From the NCBI RefSeq assembly GCF_001625305.1, contig NW_017802380.1, positions 3,140,212 to 3,204,211 of the forward strand: a DNA stretch of 64,000 nucleotides. Direction: 5' to 3'. The DNA is from Branchiostoma belcheri. Its lineage: Eukaryota > Chordata > Leptocardii > Amphioxiformes > Branchiostomatidae. Made by a program: the position numbers and the translations under genes. A model generated the notes under the pieces. It was not told where the DNA came from. It saw nothing but the letters and a program-made list of their open reading frames with translations, and made no database searches. Positions 1 through 10,357 of the stretch are shown here, piece by piece (within the stretch, counting starts at the first letter, position 1; the number at the start of each line of letters is the position of its first letter).

Positions 1-2
1 TG

Positions 3-191
3 AAGACCGAATGCGCGCTGACACACGACATGGGGAATGGTACAGAGGACAATGGCTATGGGGCATTTTACGAACTGCGTACGTTCGCAGGCAATGACAT
101 CAGCGGCCTTAAACGAGATGTGAAGGCACCTACGTACACTGACGTCCTTAACGCCTACGTAAGATCACCAGAGCAGATATCTGGGTGCTAA
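3..191 (+). CDS. Possible 3' end of a coding exon entering from the left edge
   Basis: From base 3 a frame stays open for 62 codons and ends at TAA (189-191). The peptide has a balanced composition, with stretches such as YELRTFAG and YTDVLNAYVRSPEQ, and ends in SGC. I do not recognise the protein. An open frame of this length occurs by chance about one time in twenty, and no acceptor can be seen because the window starts here. It could be the last exon of an upstream plus-strand gene or plain noncoding sequence. Confidence 0.25.
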   Translation, partial: KTECALTHDMGNGTEDNGYGAFYELRTFAGNDISGLKRDVKAPTYTDVLNAYVRSPEQISGC

Positions 192-1799
192 AACACTTTT
201 TTCTAGCCGAAACACGTCGTTGATACATAGCGCGTGTTAGGAAGAGCTCCACACCTATGCGTCTTTATTCGCCAGCGCGCGAAGGTGCAGAGGCGTGGGG
301 GACAAGGTCGGAGTCATGTTCAGATCCACCCTGACCACGCTTTTTCATAGCCACGTTTTTTTCAGAACGTACTTTCATATATTCTTGTTTTAGTAGGACT
401 AAGGGTGGAGACACGTTTCACGGTGTCACTTTCATTTGTCTTCGACTACTGGAAGACACTCAGTCTGATTTTCTTTGTTATCTTGTTGTAACCGATCGAA
501 AGACCAATTTTCCACCTGAAAAGTGGTAAACTTCCGGAAACGTGCATGTACACCATCGTCTAGCAGACCTGGTCTGGTACATGTAGCTGTAGTTATACAA
601 ATGGGACATGGTTTGAAAGTAAGTTGTAATCATCAGGGTAAAAACGCCCTCACGGTAATGACTTCAAACCAAGTGCAATATTGCTTCTACATTCATAAGG
701 GACCTTTTGGCCTTGTAGATTGTCGCCTTTACGTTCAATCAAAGTCTTCTCGGATGGTCAGGGTTACAAAATACGGGTATAATTGTCTGAGTTTCTGTGC
801 AAAAAAAGTTATCACACGAGCTCTCTAAAAGGTGCCTCTTCTAGTTCAGGTTTGGCATCTGTTTTCCACATCCACTTCGACACCATGCTTCGCAAAAATG
901 GCTTTCAATCCATTTACGTTTGGCTTTACATTCGTCGTCCATATTCATGTTAGTTAATGGTTCGGACCAAATCACTGTGTACATCGCTTTCTTGCATGTC
1001 GGTCGAAAGAACATCCATCAAATATGAATTAGCTATGATCATTACTAAGCTGTGTCCATATTCTTTTCATGTGTATGAAACCGTGACTAGAAAATTTCAT
1101 TAACATGTTATTTATTACCGTGTTATTTTTCGCATGTTCTGTAGGATCCCGGCGTGGGTGTGCTGACTAGCTAGTGTTACACAATCAGATCGGCCTCACT
1201 GGATACAGCGTGGACAAACTCGATATGACACATCCATTTTTAATGTAATTTTGCGGGATATCATGAAGTCCTAATCTCCGGGAAACGTTGGCTAGCGGTT
1301 TGAAGAGTCTGCCGTTTAGACGCAGGCTTATCGAATTCACGCGCAGAACCCGCAGTAATGGACCTGTATCAAACTTCCTTCATGACTGCGCAAGTTAAGA
1401 AGAGATCGATATATTGGCGGACAAGAACAGCGGGGATTAGATTCGGACTCGGTGCCAATGAATAGCAGTAGATCTGGCCAACTCCTGCCGAACAACGTGA
1501 GCCTCTAGTCAAATCATCGCGGGAACGCCCCTTTCTTCTCTTCAGCCAACATCGGAAATATGATAACATTTTCGATATACGCCACTCTCTGGACGTAAAG
1601 TTGTGGAGTTTGCAATGCTGTTGTTCCGTGTTACAGCAGTGGTGGAGAGAGGTGGGAAGAACACAGACATTAAACCTGCGCTACAGACGCACCACATCGG
1701 CATTCACAGACAATCCAAAGGTAAAGGTTCATATACCGCCTACGATTCAGAATAACATTGGAGGTACTGACTTTGCAGACCTTCAGTACCGTCTGAACT
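192..1799. other. Intergenic stretch upstream of the GPCR gene, nothing recognised
   Basis: No coding exon, RNA gene or recognisable mobile element was found in these 1.6 kb on either strand. The open frames present (for example 523-828 plus, 1369-1569 minus) have no domain-like features and no splice context. The promoter of the downstream GPCR probably lies here, but no core element stands out. Confidence 0.4.
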
Positions 1800-1957
1800 G
1801 ATACGGACAGCTGTACTGATACGGACACCTGGGCTGATACGGACACCTGGCTGATACGGACGTCTGGACTGTGCAGACGCCTGGACTGATACAGACGCCT
1901 GGACTGATACAGACGCCTGGACTGATACGGACACCTGGCTGATACGGACACTGATAC
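1800..1957. repeat. Minisatellite (about 18 bp unit) just upstream of the GPCR start codon
   Basis: About eight imperfect copies of a unit resembling CTGATACGGACACCTGG run head to tail and stop about 30 bases before the GPCR start codon. Units differ by small substitutions (GATACGG or GATACAG, ACACCTGG or ACGCCTGG) and by loss of single bases. Read on the minus strand they produce repetitive SVSVQ-type frames, which are artefacts of the repeat. If the array is transcribed it would lie in the GPCR 5' untranslated region. Confidence 0.85.
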
Positions 1958-1986
1958 GAGCTCAGTGTTGGCCTCATCGGTGAGGT

Positions 1987-4900
1987 ATGATCCACAACGC
2001 AACCATGGATTATGTCCCTTCGGCAACGCCTGTAGCTAACGTTGCCACCCCGGCACCACTGCCAGAGGCGACCGTGTGGAACGCCACTGCCGGCGGCCTC
2101 CAGAGTATCTGGACAGCTCCAGTAGTCCAGCGAGTGGCCACGTTATCGGTGCTCATGGTGCTGAACCTGGTCGGCAACGGTGTCATCATCCTGGTCGTAT
2201 CGGCCGCGGGGGTGAAGAAGGGCCTGAACAGAGTCAACATCTTTATCCTGCACCTCGCCATCGGGGACATCTGCGTGTGTCTGGTCACCATGACCAGTGA
2301 GATTGTGTTCGTGGCGTTCGGCCAGTGGGTGCTCGGACCGGTCCTCTGTAAGGTCATCGTGTACGCGCAGGTCATCACTCTGGCCAGTACAACATTCATC
2401 CTCACCGGTAAGTTTTGTTTCCATCTTATACAGCACTTGTTTATCGTCTATGTGGTGTTTCACACCTCTACATATGGTTTTAACCTGTACAGACGGTTTT
2501 ATCGTTTATATGTCATGCATGGCACACGTGAATGTGTGTTTTGCGTAGCCTCCTTTGCATATTTGTGAGGCGGCGGCCGCCGAAACCCTGGCATAACTCG
2601 CGTCGAGACTAAGTTTTGCTTTACCTGGAGGAGACTATAAAAACTTCATCCACTTTTCAGATACATATCAGTGTGTGCCCTGTATTTTCACACTGGAAAA
2701 CGATCAATGTTATCAGGTATTTCACCTAGTCACAAATATGTCTTCCATCTTGTGCGCAGCTAAACGCCTTTGGCTACAACTAAAAAAAAACTTCCACCAC
2801 ATGCCAAGAAACTTTGATATTCTACTTTGATATTCTATGTCTGAGAGAACAAGAGACATTAGATTGGCATCTGTGCTTAACAGTTCAAAAGGAAAGGTAA
2901 TTCCAGCCGGAAAATTTGTGTGGTGGTGATAAATGTTGGACATTATTTCTACAATGACCGTTATCTCTGTGGATACAGGCATCGCAACAATAACCAGTCT
3001 TCTCAAGTTTTCACACTAACTAAGCTTCAATTCTAAAATGTCAGTGTCAGTACCATCTCCCTTGACGTAAGTCCTGTAACTACATCCAGTCAACAATAAG
3101 TGGGTACGTAGAACAGCGTCTATCACTCACGGGGACATAATGCCGGGCCTTTCAAACCTGGACAGATCAACCATTAGCCCATATCATCAGGGGGACTTTA
3201 AAAGCCACGATTTACGCAAATACACTTTCCGTCTAGACTAAGCACGTAAGTGGCATTTGTCTGTCAGACTGAATACATATCAAAATGATAAGTGACGTAT
3301 CTTAAGACCTTATCAATGGGTTAATCGTTTCGGTCTCTGGCGTAGTGTTGGGGCTTCTGTGATGCATGACGCAGTTTGAATGTGTAGGTCAAGTATTCAC
3401 CAACCAGAGTAGTATCTAAAAGTAAAATCAGAGCCCTGGTGTATACTTTCCCGTCCTAACATTATGATGCGTGGGAATTTTGAAAGAATTTGGACTAAAG
3501 TCTAACTTGGCGTATGCCCAAACCAACTGAGGAATGTGTAAAGTGATTCTAACTCACTTCACACCCTTCAATGAGCAGAATCTGGTTATGGGGTTCCTTG
3601 TATTGTCAAGCCATAAGGTTCAGTGTACCGTGGCGCTTCCAATTTGCTGGACGCCCCTTGACTACACTTGGACAAACTACTGCCACTGCATGCCAAGAAA
3701 CGGTGATATGTGTCTATGTATGAAAGAACAAGAGACGTTACTTTGGCATCGGTGCTTAACATTTCAAAAAGGAAAGGTAATTCCAGCCGGCGAAATTGTG
3801 ACAAATTGTGGACATTACTCCTACAATGACCGTTATCTCCGTGGATACAGGCCTCGCAACAATAACCAGTCTGCTTTTCACTCGTTTGCCAAGTTTCTCA
3901 AACTTGGGCAGATCACCCATTAGCCCATATCATCAGATGGACTTTACAAACCACGATTTCCGCAAATACACTAGACTAAGCACGCCCAGATTTGTCTTTC
4001 AGACTGAACACGATAAGTGGCGCACAAAAATGTATTTTAATACCTTATCAATGAGTTAATCCCTCAGGTCTGTGGCGTAGTTTCGGGGCGTCTGTCATGT
4101 ATGACGCAGTTTCAAAGTGAAGATCAAGTATTCATCAGTGCTGAATATGTAATGGCAACATTAGAGCTCGCGTTACGTAATATGATGCGTGAGTCTTTTG
4201 AATGGGATTGGACTAAAGTTTCACTCGATGTGATTTTAAACCAAATGACGATTGTGTGAAGAGATTCTAACATTCTAACATAACCGTATCTTCAGCCCTA
4301 ATCTCCAATGGCCGAGCAGATCTTTTTATGGCTGCAAAGAAAGTATCAGATTGGCCAGGCCGTATCCATTTCCCAGACAGTTAAAATGGTGGCAAAATGG
4401 TAACTGTTGGGCAAATGGATACAGCGTTGCCAATCTGATATGGTCTTTGCAGCCATGAAAAGAACTGCTTGAATATTAAAGTTTCCCACCCCGTGGATGA
4501 GCAGAATCTGGTCATGAGTCCCATGTATGTTGCAGCGATGAGTTCGGACCGGCACCGTAACAAGCTATCTACACTTCTCGAATCAAGTACAACAGATTTC
4601 AAGAAAGTCCATGTCACTGACAGATTTGAATGTATCTTTAAATGCACACAATGCAAAAATAGGTCAAATTATAAAAGAATGCTTTGTTAGTAGAAAAACT
4701 ACATGAAAACATGATTAGCCCCACTAGACTAACGCTACATCAAAGACTTATGCTATAGCCCTTGTTGTTTTAGTAATTAAGTTTTTAGTTTTGTTCTATA
4801 GTTTTTTGTGCTATGTTCAGTAGCTGTTGCCATGCGTTGTACCTTGTACAATTGTCTTGCAATAAAGTTCTTCTCTGGGCACCTAAACATGGCCATGGTA

Positions 4901-7659
4901 GTGTAGGCAGACCTTACACAACCTGCATATATCAATTGTGGGAGGATGCAGGTTGCAGACCAGAAGACCTGTCCAGGGCTATGGAGGATAGGGAGAGCTG
5001 GCGGAAAAGACTCATGAACATCCATGAAACTCTCATGACAATATGATGATAAAAGTTCTCCTGTATGTCGCAGCGATGAGTCTGGACCGGCACCAGGCCA
5101 TCACGGACCCGATGAACGTGGCGGCGGACCCCGAGCGGAAGGCGAAGCGGATGATCCTGGCAGCGTGGATCATGGCGTTCCTGGTCGCCGTGCCGCAGCT
5201 CTTCATCTTCCTGCAGCAGGAGAAGGAAGGGCCAGACGGCGTCATCACGCACAGATGTGTCAGGTCAGTGCCACGGGCAATCACTCATACACAGCAAACA
5301 CACATTTTTCATGTCGTTTGTCGTCTTGCCGTTGGTGCTAGCGTATGAGTGACCATAAATCACTGGTCATTGAGCGTTGGGAATCGTCGAAAGGTTGTTG
5401 ATATCATTGAAAAATCATTGAAAGACCATAGAAATCGTTATTTGACAACATTCTCAGTTTTTCCATGGGCCCATATCATGTCATCTAGATCTTTCAAAAA
5501 AGATATCAAAGTTTCCAAACAAAAAATGTCCACATGCTCAGCTCCCTTAATCTCCAAACAGATCTTGGGATGGCTGCAAAGACAGTATCAAATTGGCCAG
5601 GCAGCATCCTGGATAGTACCCAATACGCCATCCAAATTTTGCGAAATGGCTACTGTCTGACAAATGCATACTGCCTGGCCAACTAGATACGTGAATTTGC
5701 AGCCACTCAAAGATCTGCTTGAAGATTATAACTACCTCTCTGTTTCCCCTGTGTACAGTCAGGGGTACACGGCTGAGTGGCAGCGCAAGGTGTACATGAC
5801 GTGGATGGCGGTGTACGTGCTAGTGGCGCCCGCAGTCATCATCACCTGCTGCTACGTGCGGATCGTCAGGACCGTGTGGCACACCGACCGCGAGCAGCGC
5901 CGCATGAGCTGCAGAAGGCAGAGGGGGATGCGCCGCACGGGGTCCACCATCACGTCCGCTAAAATCAAGGTGAAGATCCTTCTTTTTTACTGTAGTACAG
6001 TGTACAGTACTGGAAGCAGAACTGGGGTCGTGTGGCGTAGCGGCAGCGTTCTCGACTCGGAACCAGAGGCCCCGGGTTCGAGTCCTGACATGCCACCGAT
6101 ATCTTGTGCCCTTGGGAAAGGCACTTTACACGACTTTCCTCACTTCGCTCAGGTGTAAATGAGTATTGTACTGTCCCTGTGTTGGTGGCGGCATTAATAT
6201 AAGTTAAAAAAACTTGAGTGTGCCGTCACCACGTCTTGTGATTGCATGTTTCGGAATATAAAAAAAAAAGCAGAACTTCTCCTGCTACACCTCGTGATGA
6301 GGATACAAGAAGAAGAAGAAGACAGTTGAGGCATCATCACTACAAATCTTTAAATAACTGCTGCGGTTAGATGTGCAAAGATTGGGCGAAAACAGTTCGT
6401 TCGGTGTCAGCTGCCGCCGCGCCGCGTGTTACGCCGAGGGGCGGTTATACCGGCTATACAGATACAGACAGATAGATACAGACAGATACTTATTGGTCAC
6501 CCCATAACAACAATCGGCCTTACGGGTTACATGAATCAGACTGTAACAGCATCTGTTCTCCCTAAGAAGCAAACATCGTGATTGAGACCAGCTCGACTCG
6601 CTAAGAGAGATAACTAACTTACTTAATAGGAGAAGCAGGGTTTTGAAGGCTACTTGGGAAATTCTTTACCCCATTTTCCAACGATGCGGTTCTGGTGAGG
6701 GGCGGGGAGATGGATACGTGCCTCGGCGTAGTCTAGTGGAAATCAATATAGAGGTCGTGACAATAGGAGGCTCAATTAGGAGTGTGGACAGGCAGACGAC
6801 ATTTCAGATACCGATTGTCAGAAGAACACGTCCCAAGATAGATATAGTGACTAGACAGTAGACCAATACTGTATAATTGTTCAACAATACAACTACTAGT
6901 AACCTACGACCGTGGTGAATCCTCGTTCTCAAGTTTTGATTTCTTTATCTGTATCGGTGTAGCCGGTATAACTGCCCGTCGGCGCAACGCACCACCTTCT
7001 CGGGCACGCGGCCCAGCGACAGTTAGCTATACGACCTGATACACCCAATCTTTACACAGGCATTTAACTGCAGTACTTGGTGGCAACGAGTTCCACTCTA
7101 CGATAGTTCTTGGAAAGCACGAGTTTTTTAACACATCAATTCTTGGTTGATTTCCCTCACGTTTTCGTCACGTTGTAAATTTCAGACGATCAAGATGACC
7201 CTCTGCATCATCATCGGGTTCGTGACGTGCTGGACGCCGTACTTCGTCGTCACGCTGTACGAGGTCTACACGGGCAAGTCCCTGCCGGACGTGGCGTACG
7301 TCATCGCCGAGACCATGGCCCTCTTCAACTCCGCCTTCAACCCGATCGTGTACGGGTTCTTCAACCTGAACGTGAAGAACACCATCCTGTCCATGCTGCC
7401 CTGCTCCTGGGCTGACGGCGGCTGGTCCCGCCCCAGCTCCCTCTACAAGACGGAGGACACGTACACGGACCCGTTCTTCATGAGACGGTCGTTCCACAGG
7501 CTGTCCAGAAGCAGCAGCATCAGGAGGAAACCCAACCCCAACCGCCGCGCCACGCTGGCGATCGAGATGGACAATTTGGGCACGAGACGAAAAAGCTCCG
7601 GTTCAAGCAATGGTAACAGGGTGCCGAACTCCAACGGTGTGCTGAAGTCAGCAGTGTAG
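1987..7659 (+). CDS. Rhodopsin-family neuropeptide receptor, NPS/CCAP/vasopressin-like (4 exons)
   Basis: Coding exons are 1987-2407, 5074-5263, 5759-5969 and 7186-7659. All introns are GT-AG and the phases join to give 431 residues. The product is a seven-helix G-protein-coupled receptor of the plasma membrane. It has TM1 with GN (63-64), TM2 with LAIGD (Asp94), Cys121 at the top of TM3 to pair with Cys202 in loop 2, DRH in place of DRY (145-147), CWTP in TM6 (289-292) and NPIVY in TM7 (326-330). Sequons at Asn4 and Asn32 suit an outside N-terminus, and the C-tail is rich in Ser and Arg. The TM5 segment (VYMTWMAVYVLVAP), IVRTVW and AKIKTIKMT are typical of the vasopressin/NPS/CCAP receptor group. 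An NPS/CCAP-type receptor fits best, but a vasopressin- or GnRH-like receptor is not excluded. A second ATG at 2005 has a better context and would remove six residues. Confidence 0.85.
2757..4255. repeat. Diverged tandem duplication inside GPCR intron 1
   Basis: About 2757-3500 and 3630-4220 are two direct copies of the same intronic sequence. Shared blocks in the same order include TGCCAAGAAAC, GGAAAGGTAATTCCAGCCGG, ACAATGACCGTTATCTC, CCATTAGCCCATATCATCAG and ATGATGCGTG. Divergence by substitutions and small indels is considerable, so the duplication is not recent. The block ATGAGCAGAATCTGGT at 3570 recurs at 4496, which suggests the second unit originally ran on to the exon 2 fragment at 4525 and was later interrupted by the foldback element. 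Confidence 0.75.
4311..4474. mobile_element. Foldback (hairpin) element, copy 1, in GPCR intron 1
   Basis: The left arm, with AGATC, ATGGCTGCAAAG and CAGATTGGCCAGGC, is repeated in inverted form on the right as GCCAATCTGATATGG and TTTGCAGCCAT. The whole unit is about 160 bases and would fold into one long hairpin. There is no coding capacity, so this looks like a non-autonomous foldback or MITE-type element. A related copy lies at 5555-5730, on the other side of exon 2. Confidence 0.7.
4525..4570 (+). pseudogene. Duplicated fragment of GPCR exon 2 with its splice acceptor
   Basis: The sequence GTATGTTGCAG followed by CGATGAGTTCGGACCGGCAC is almost identical to the true acceptor and start of exon 2 at 5063-5093. 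It reads AMSSDRH where the gene has AMSLDRH. The similarity stops after about 36 bases and no donor follows, so the copy cannot replace exon 2. It could still act as a decoy acceptor. Confidence 0.7.
4870..5033 (+). mobile_element. Remnant of a non-LTR (LINE) retrotransposon ORF2 C-terminus
   Basis: The plus strand encodes PKHGHGSVGRPYTTCIY followed by EDLSRAMEDRESWRKR. This layout, GRP then an aromatic block, a short acidic helix and AMEDRxxW, is the familiar tail that follows the reverse transcriptase domain in many LINE-type elements. The reverse transcriptase itself is absent, so this is a dead 3' fragment. It ends only about 40 bases before the acceptor of GPCR exon 2. Confidence 0.65.
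5555..5730. mobile_element. Foldback element, copy 2, in GPCR intron 2
   Basis: This unit repeats the layout of the copy at 4311. The left arm carries CAGATCTT, ATGGCTGCAAAG and AAATTGGCCAGGCAG. The right arm carries the inverted counterpart, CTGCCTGGCCAAC, TTTGCAGCCA and AAAGATCTG. It ends about 30 bases before the acceptor of exon 3. No protein is encoded. Confidence 0.7.
6022..6210 (+). mobile_element. tRNA-derived SINE in GPCR intron 3
   Basis: An A-box-like TGGCGTAGCGGC (about 6033) and a perfect B-box GGTTCGAGTCC (6075-6085) are spaced as in a tRNA gene. The sequence does not close into an acceptor stem and continues into a body containing TTGTGCCCTTGGGAAAGGCAC, a central block of the kind found in several animal SINE families. 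A short A-rich run follows. This is a tRNA-headed SINE copy rather than a tRNA gene. Confidence 0.7.
6340..7150. repeat. Pair of inverted copies of a dispersed repeat in GPCR intron 3
   Basis: About 6340-6490, read on the minus strand, matches 6940-7150 on the plus strand. Both contain TCTGTATCGGTGTAGCCGGTATAA-like sequence (longest core GTAGCCGGTATAA), then a CGGCG-rich block, then CCAATCTTTRCACA. A third diverged copy lies at about 37220-37435 in a WASHC4 intron. The 450 bases between the two arms show nothing recognisable. The plus-strand arm ends about 35 bases before the acceptor of GPCR exon 4. Confidence 0.65.
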
Positions 7660-10040
7660 TTGTTGGTAGTTTGAAGGTTTAGTCTAGCCCCTACCAGGCT
7701 TTAGGGGCGGCTAAAAAAGAATAGAAATTGGACATATAGAGTGCGGCAAAGCTCTCTAGCGGACCAAGTCCCCTGGCATGTAATACCTCTCTATCTTGCC
7801 AATTTTTACTCTTTCCAGCTGCCTCCCGAAGCCTGGTAGAGCCTAGGTCGATAGTGCTTAGTGGCACATGGGGCGGCTGGGCAACCTTGCTGTTTCTGTG
7901 AAGCTCTGAAGGTATATTTGAAGGGGTTGATGGTCATTCTCCCAACCGCGTACACGTGTATTGAGTCGTTGAACATCAACCGGAAATCAACCGCGTGTAA
8001 ACTAACATTTCATCGACCCTGACACAAAAGCACCACATCTACTGATGTCTGCATAGACCTGAGATCCAACATCCTCACAGACTCAGCGGACAAGAAATCC
8101 ATAATCGTTACTGCTTCAGCACAAACCACCCATTACTACAGAACAATCCATTTGTTCCCCCTGTGATTTATATTGCATACCGATCTCATGCTGTAGTTGA
8201 TTCACAGTGGGTTATAGGAAGTCTATAATTAGCGGTAACTTTGGTATTGTTGTCCTGTTGGATCTTTCAGTGAGGCAGGAGGGGGTCTGTGTCCACAGAA
8301 TTGAATGAGTTGAGGGCAACTTCTAAGCTTGTTTTGTAGTATTATCACATTATCACATTATGGCATATCTATTGTCAACGTCACTGATGGGCAAATCTCT
8401 GGGATTGCTTTCATAAACAGAGGATTTCACATAACAAAACAACGCTATAACGTGGTTCCAAGAACATATGTATGTGATGACATGACTGTGCTTTTGTGTT
8501 CTTGTAACTGTGCGTTTGTAAGAACAAAGATTTTGTGTCTATATTGGTGATATTTAACAGAGGCATGAGTGCTTTGTTTGCTTTTGTCAATGGTGTCTGC
8601 CAAACGATGAAACTAATCTTGTCAATGTCTGTGGGTTGTAAAATTAATTGTCTATGATAACCGGAAACCTGCAATTTAACATACAGTGTGTCTTATCTGC
8701 TTAAATAGCTACAAAGAAGAACATTTAAAGAACGTGATATAGATTACTTGACATTCAAGTTTATATTTGATGTGTGTCAATGAATCGTTTTGCTATACCG
8801 AATGTATATGCCAAGTGAAACCCGTGAATTACAGTGTATAGGAATGTAAAGAAAAAATTATTTAGATATAATGAGTGGTATTTTGTAACGTCTGTTGACA
8901 AGAAATCAATAAACTTCTCCAAATGATCTACACCATGTGTGCATTGCGAAAGATGGTAATGTAGTTAGGACATGACGAAGCTCTGTTGCAAACCAACCGT
9001 TTAGACACGACGCATAGCGACATAAAAGGGAACTACACTGTCTAATATGTAGCATAATGGGGAAGGGTAAAATCCACCCTTGTATGTTCTCTGCACAACG
9101 AAAATGAATACACAATTAAGATAGGAGCAGTAAGTTGTTTGACGTTACACGTAACAGTTAATGAAGCTTTGCCCTTAATTACCCGATGCTTCTGTGGGGT
9201 ACCGACGTTCGCACATACATAGGATGGTGTCTATCATGGTTAGCAAAATCTGACAGACGAAGAACTCATATGACAGATCTGTTTGGAGAACGTCACAAAC
9301 AGCCTTATAACTAGAAAGGCCGACATTTGCTTGGGAGCAAATACGGCATATTTCAGTCCATCTCCCTCCCACGCAAAAGTGGACTATTCCAAACTTACCC
9401 CAGTGCAAAACTGGCAAAGGATCTCAAATAAATGAATTAAATAGTAGCTATGTAATTGAGAACAAAGATGCAAGAACAAGCAGTTTGAATCTCGAAAGCT
9501 TTACTAATCTTATTACAGGTATGCAAATATTAACAATGATGAGATTTGATACATTTTGAAGGTCTTGGGCACATAAAATTGAATGTGTGGGTCATTACGC
9601 ACGACTTACGTGCAATGTGACCCCAGGTAACCCGCAATGGAACACGCGTTCCATGGCCAACGGCAGATGGAACAGGCCATTCTTTATATAGAACAAGGAA
9701 CGGGTATAGCACTTTTGGCCCCTTTTTTGGCCTGAAATAGCCATTAAAGTCCCCTAAATGAGTCATTTGGAAGTGGTGTATGTCAAATATGTGACTGCTA
9801 TTCTGTAGACACATGTTCAAGGTACCCTTATACCGAATTTCAGATCATTTGGTTGTAAAACCAGGGCTCAGGATCCAAAAATCCACTTTTTGGCAAAAAA
9901 ATGCCCCAAAAAACCTTCATAAAAATGTTTCAAAGGCATGTATCAAAAAAATAAAAACGCCTGGGGGTATTGGCCCACTCTACCTCCATGCCAAATTTCA
10001 AGTCATTTGGCTGAATGATGGCGGAGTTGAATCCCTTTGA
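7660..10040. other. Intergenic region downstream of the GPCR, probable long 3' UTR at its start
   Basis: No gene was found here. The first 1.2 kb is AT-rich and ends near an AATAAA at 8908, so it may be the GPCR 3' untranslated region. About 9650-10030 has a repeat-like texture, with two similar phrases, ATTTCAGATCATTTGG and ATTTCAAGTCATTTGG, about 165 bases apart. This suggests a degraded repeat of unknown class. Confidence 0.4.
8908..8913 (+). terminator. Candidate polyadenylation signal for the GPCR
   Basis: A canonical AATAAA lies 1.25 kb after the GPCR stop codon. No transcript evidence is available, and an earlier non-canonical site is possible. Confidence 0.35.
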
Positions 10041-10041
10041 C

Positions 10042-10078
10042 TGTGTGGCAGGAGGAGAAGGAGGAGAAGGAGAAGAAA
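10042..10078. repeat. GGAGAA-type purine microsatellite
   Basis: A short run of GGAGGAGAAGGAGGAGAAGG and related triplets forms a purine-only stretch. It lies in intergenic DNA and has no obvious role. Confidence 0.7.
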
Positions 10079-10166
10079 CATCAGAGAACACAATATATTT
10101 CATCCATATACCATGGTATGGACTGAAATATAATAAGTGCTACCGTTCCTTCAAAACTTCTCTCAG

Positions 10167-10357
10167 CCGTGTTTGGAGAAGAGCCCGAGTGGGGAAACTG
10201 CCCGGCTTGTCGACAGGACGCGCCGCTTCCGAAGTGTGGCGTTCAAGAGCTGAAGACCAATTTCATCGTCGTACGTCGGCAAACCTTACAGAGTCTATCT
10301 TCTAAAACAGAAAATATACCGAAGGCAAACGCTAATGACTTATCATCTGTAGGCTAA
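10167..10357 (+). pseudogene. Isolated RING-finger (TRIM-like) exon fragment
   Basis: After the acceptor-like CTTCTCTCAG the plus strand reads VFGEEPEWGNCPACRQ, then DAPLPKCGVQELKTNF, and stops at 10357. CPxCRQ followed by a short linker and LxxNF is the second half of a TRIM-type RING finger and its exit. The first zinc-binding half is not visible upstream and no B-box or coiled coil follows. It is either a stray exon of an unassembled gene or a decayed fragment of the large amphioxus TRIM family. Confidence 0.4.

Noticed and set aside
523..828. 101-codon frame in the left intergenic region
   Set aside because: It begins at GTG, has no domain features, and no splice or promoter context supports it.
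1800..1957. CRISPR array
   Set aside because: The units are contiguous with no spacers, and the DNA is from an animal.
1670..2026. Minus-strand proteins with SVSVQ or CISPG repeats
   Set aside because: They arise from reading the 18-bp minisatellite in several frames and overlap the GPCR first exon.
2408..2568. Continuation of GPCR exon 1 to the stop at 2568
   Set aside because: The sequence GTAAGT at 2408 is a perfect donor, and the receptor continues in phase at 5074 with the expected TM3 end.
6022..6095. tRNA gene with A and B boxes
   Set aside because: The promoter boxes are present, but the sequence does not fold with a closed acceptor stem and continues into a SINE body.
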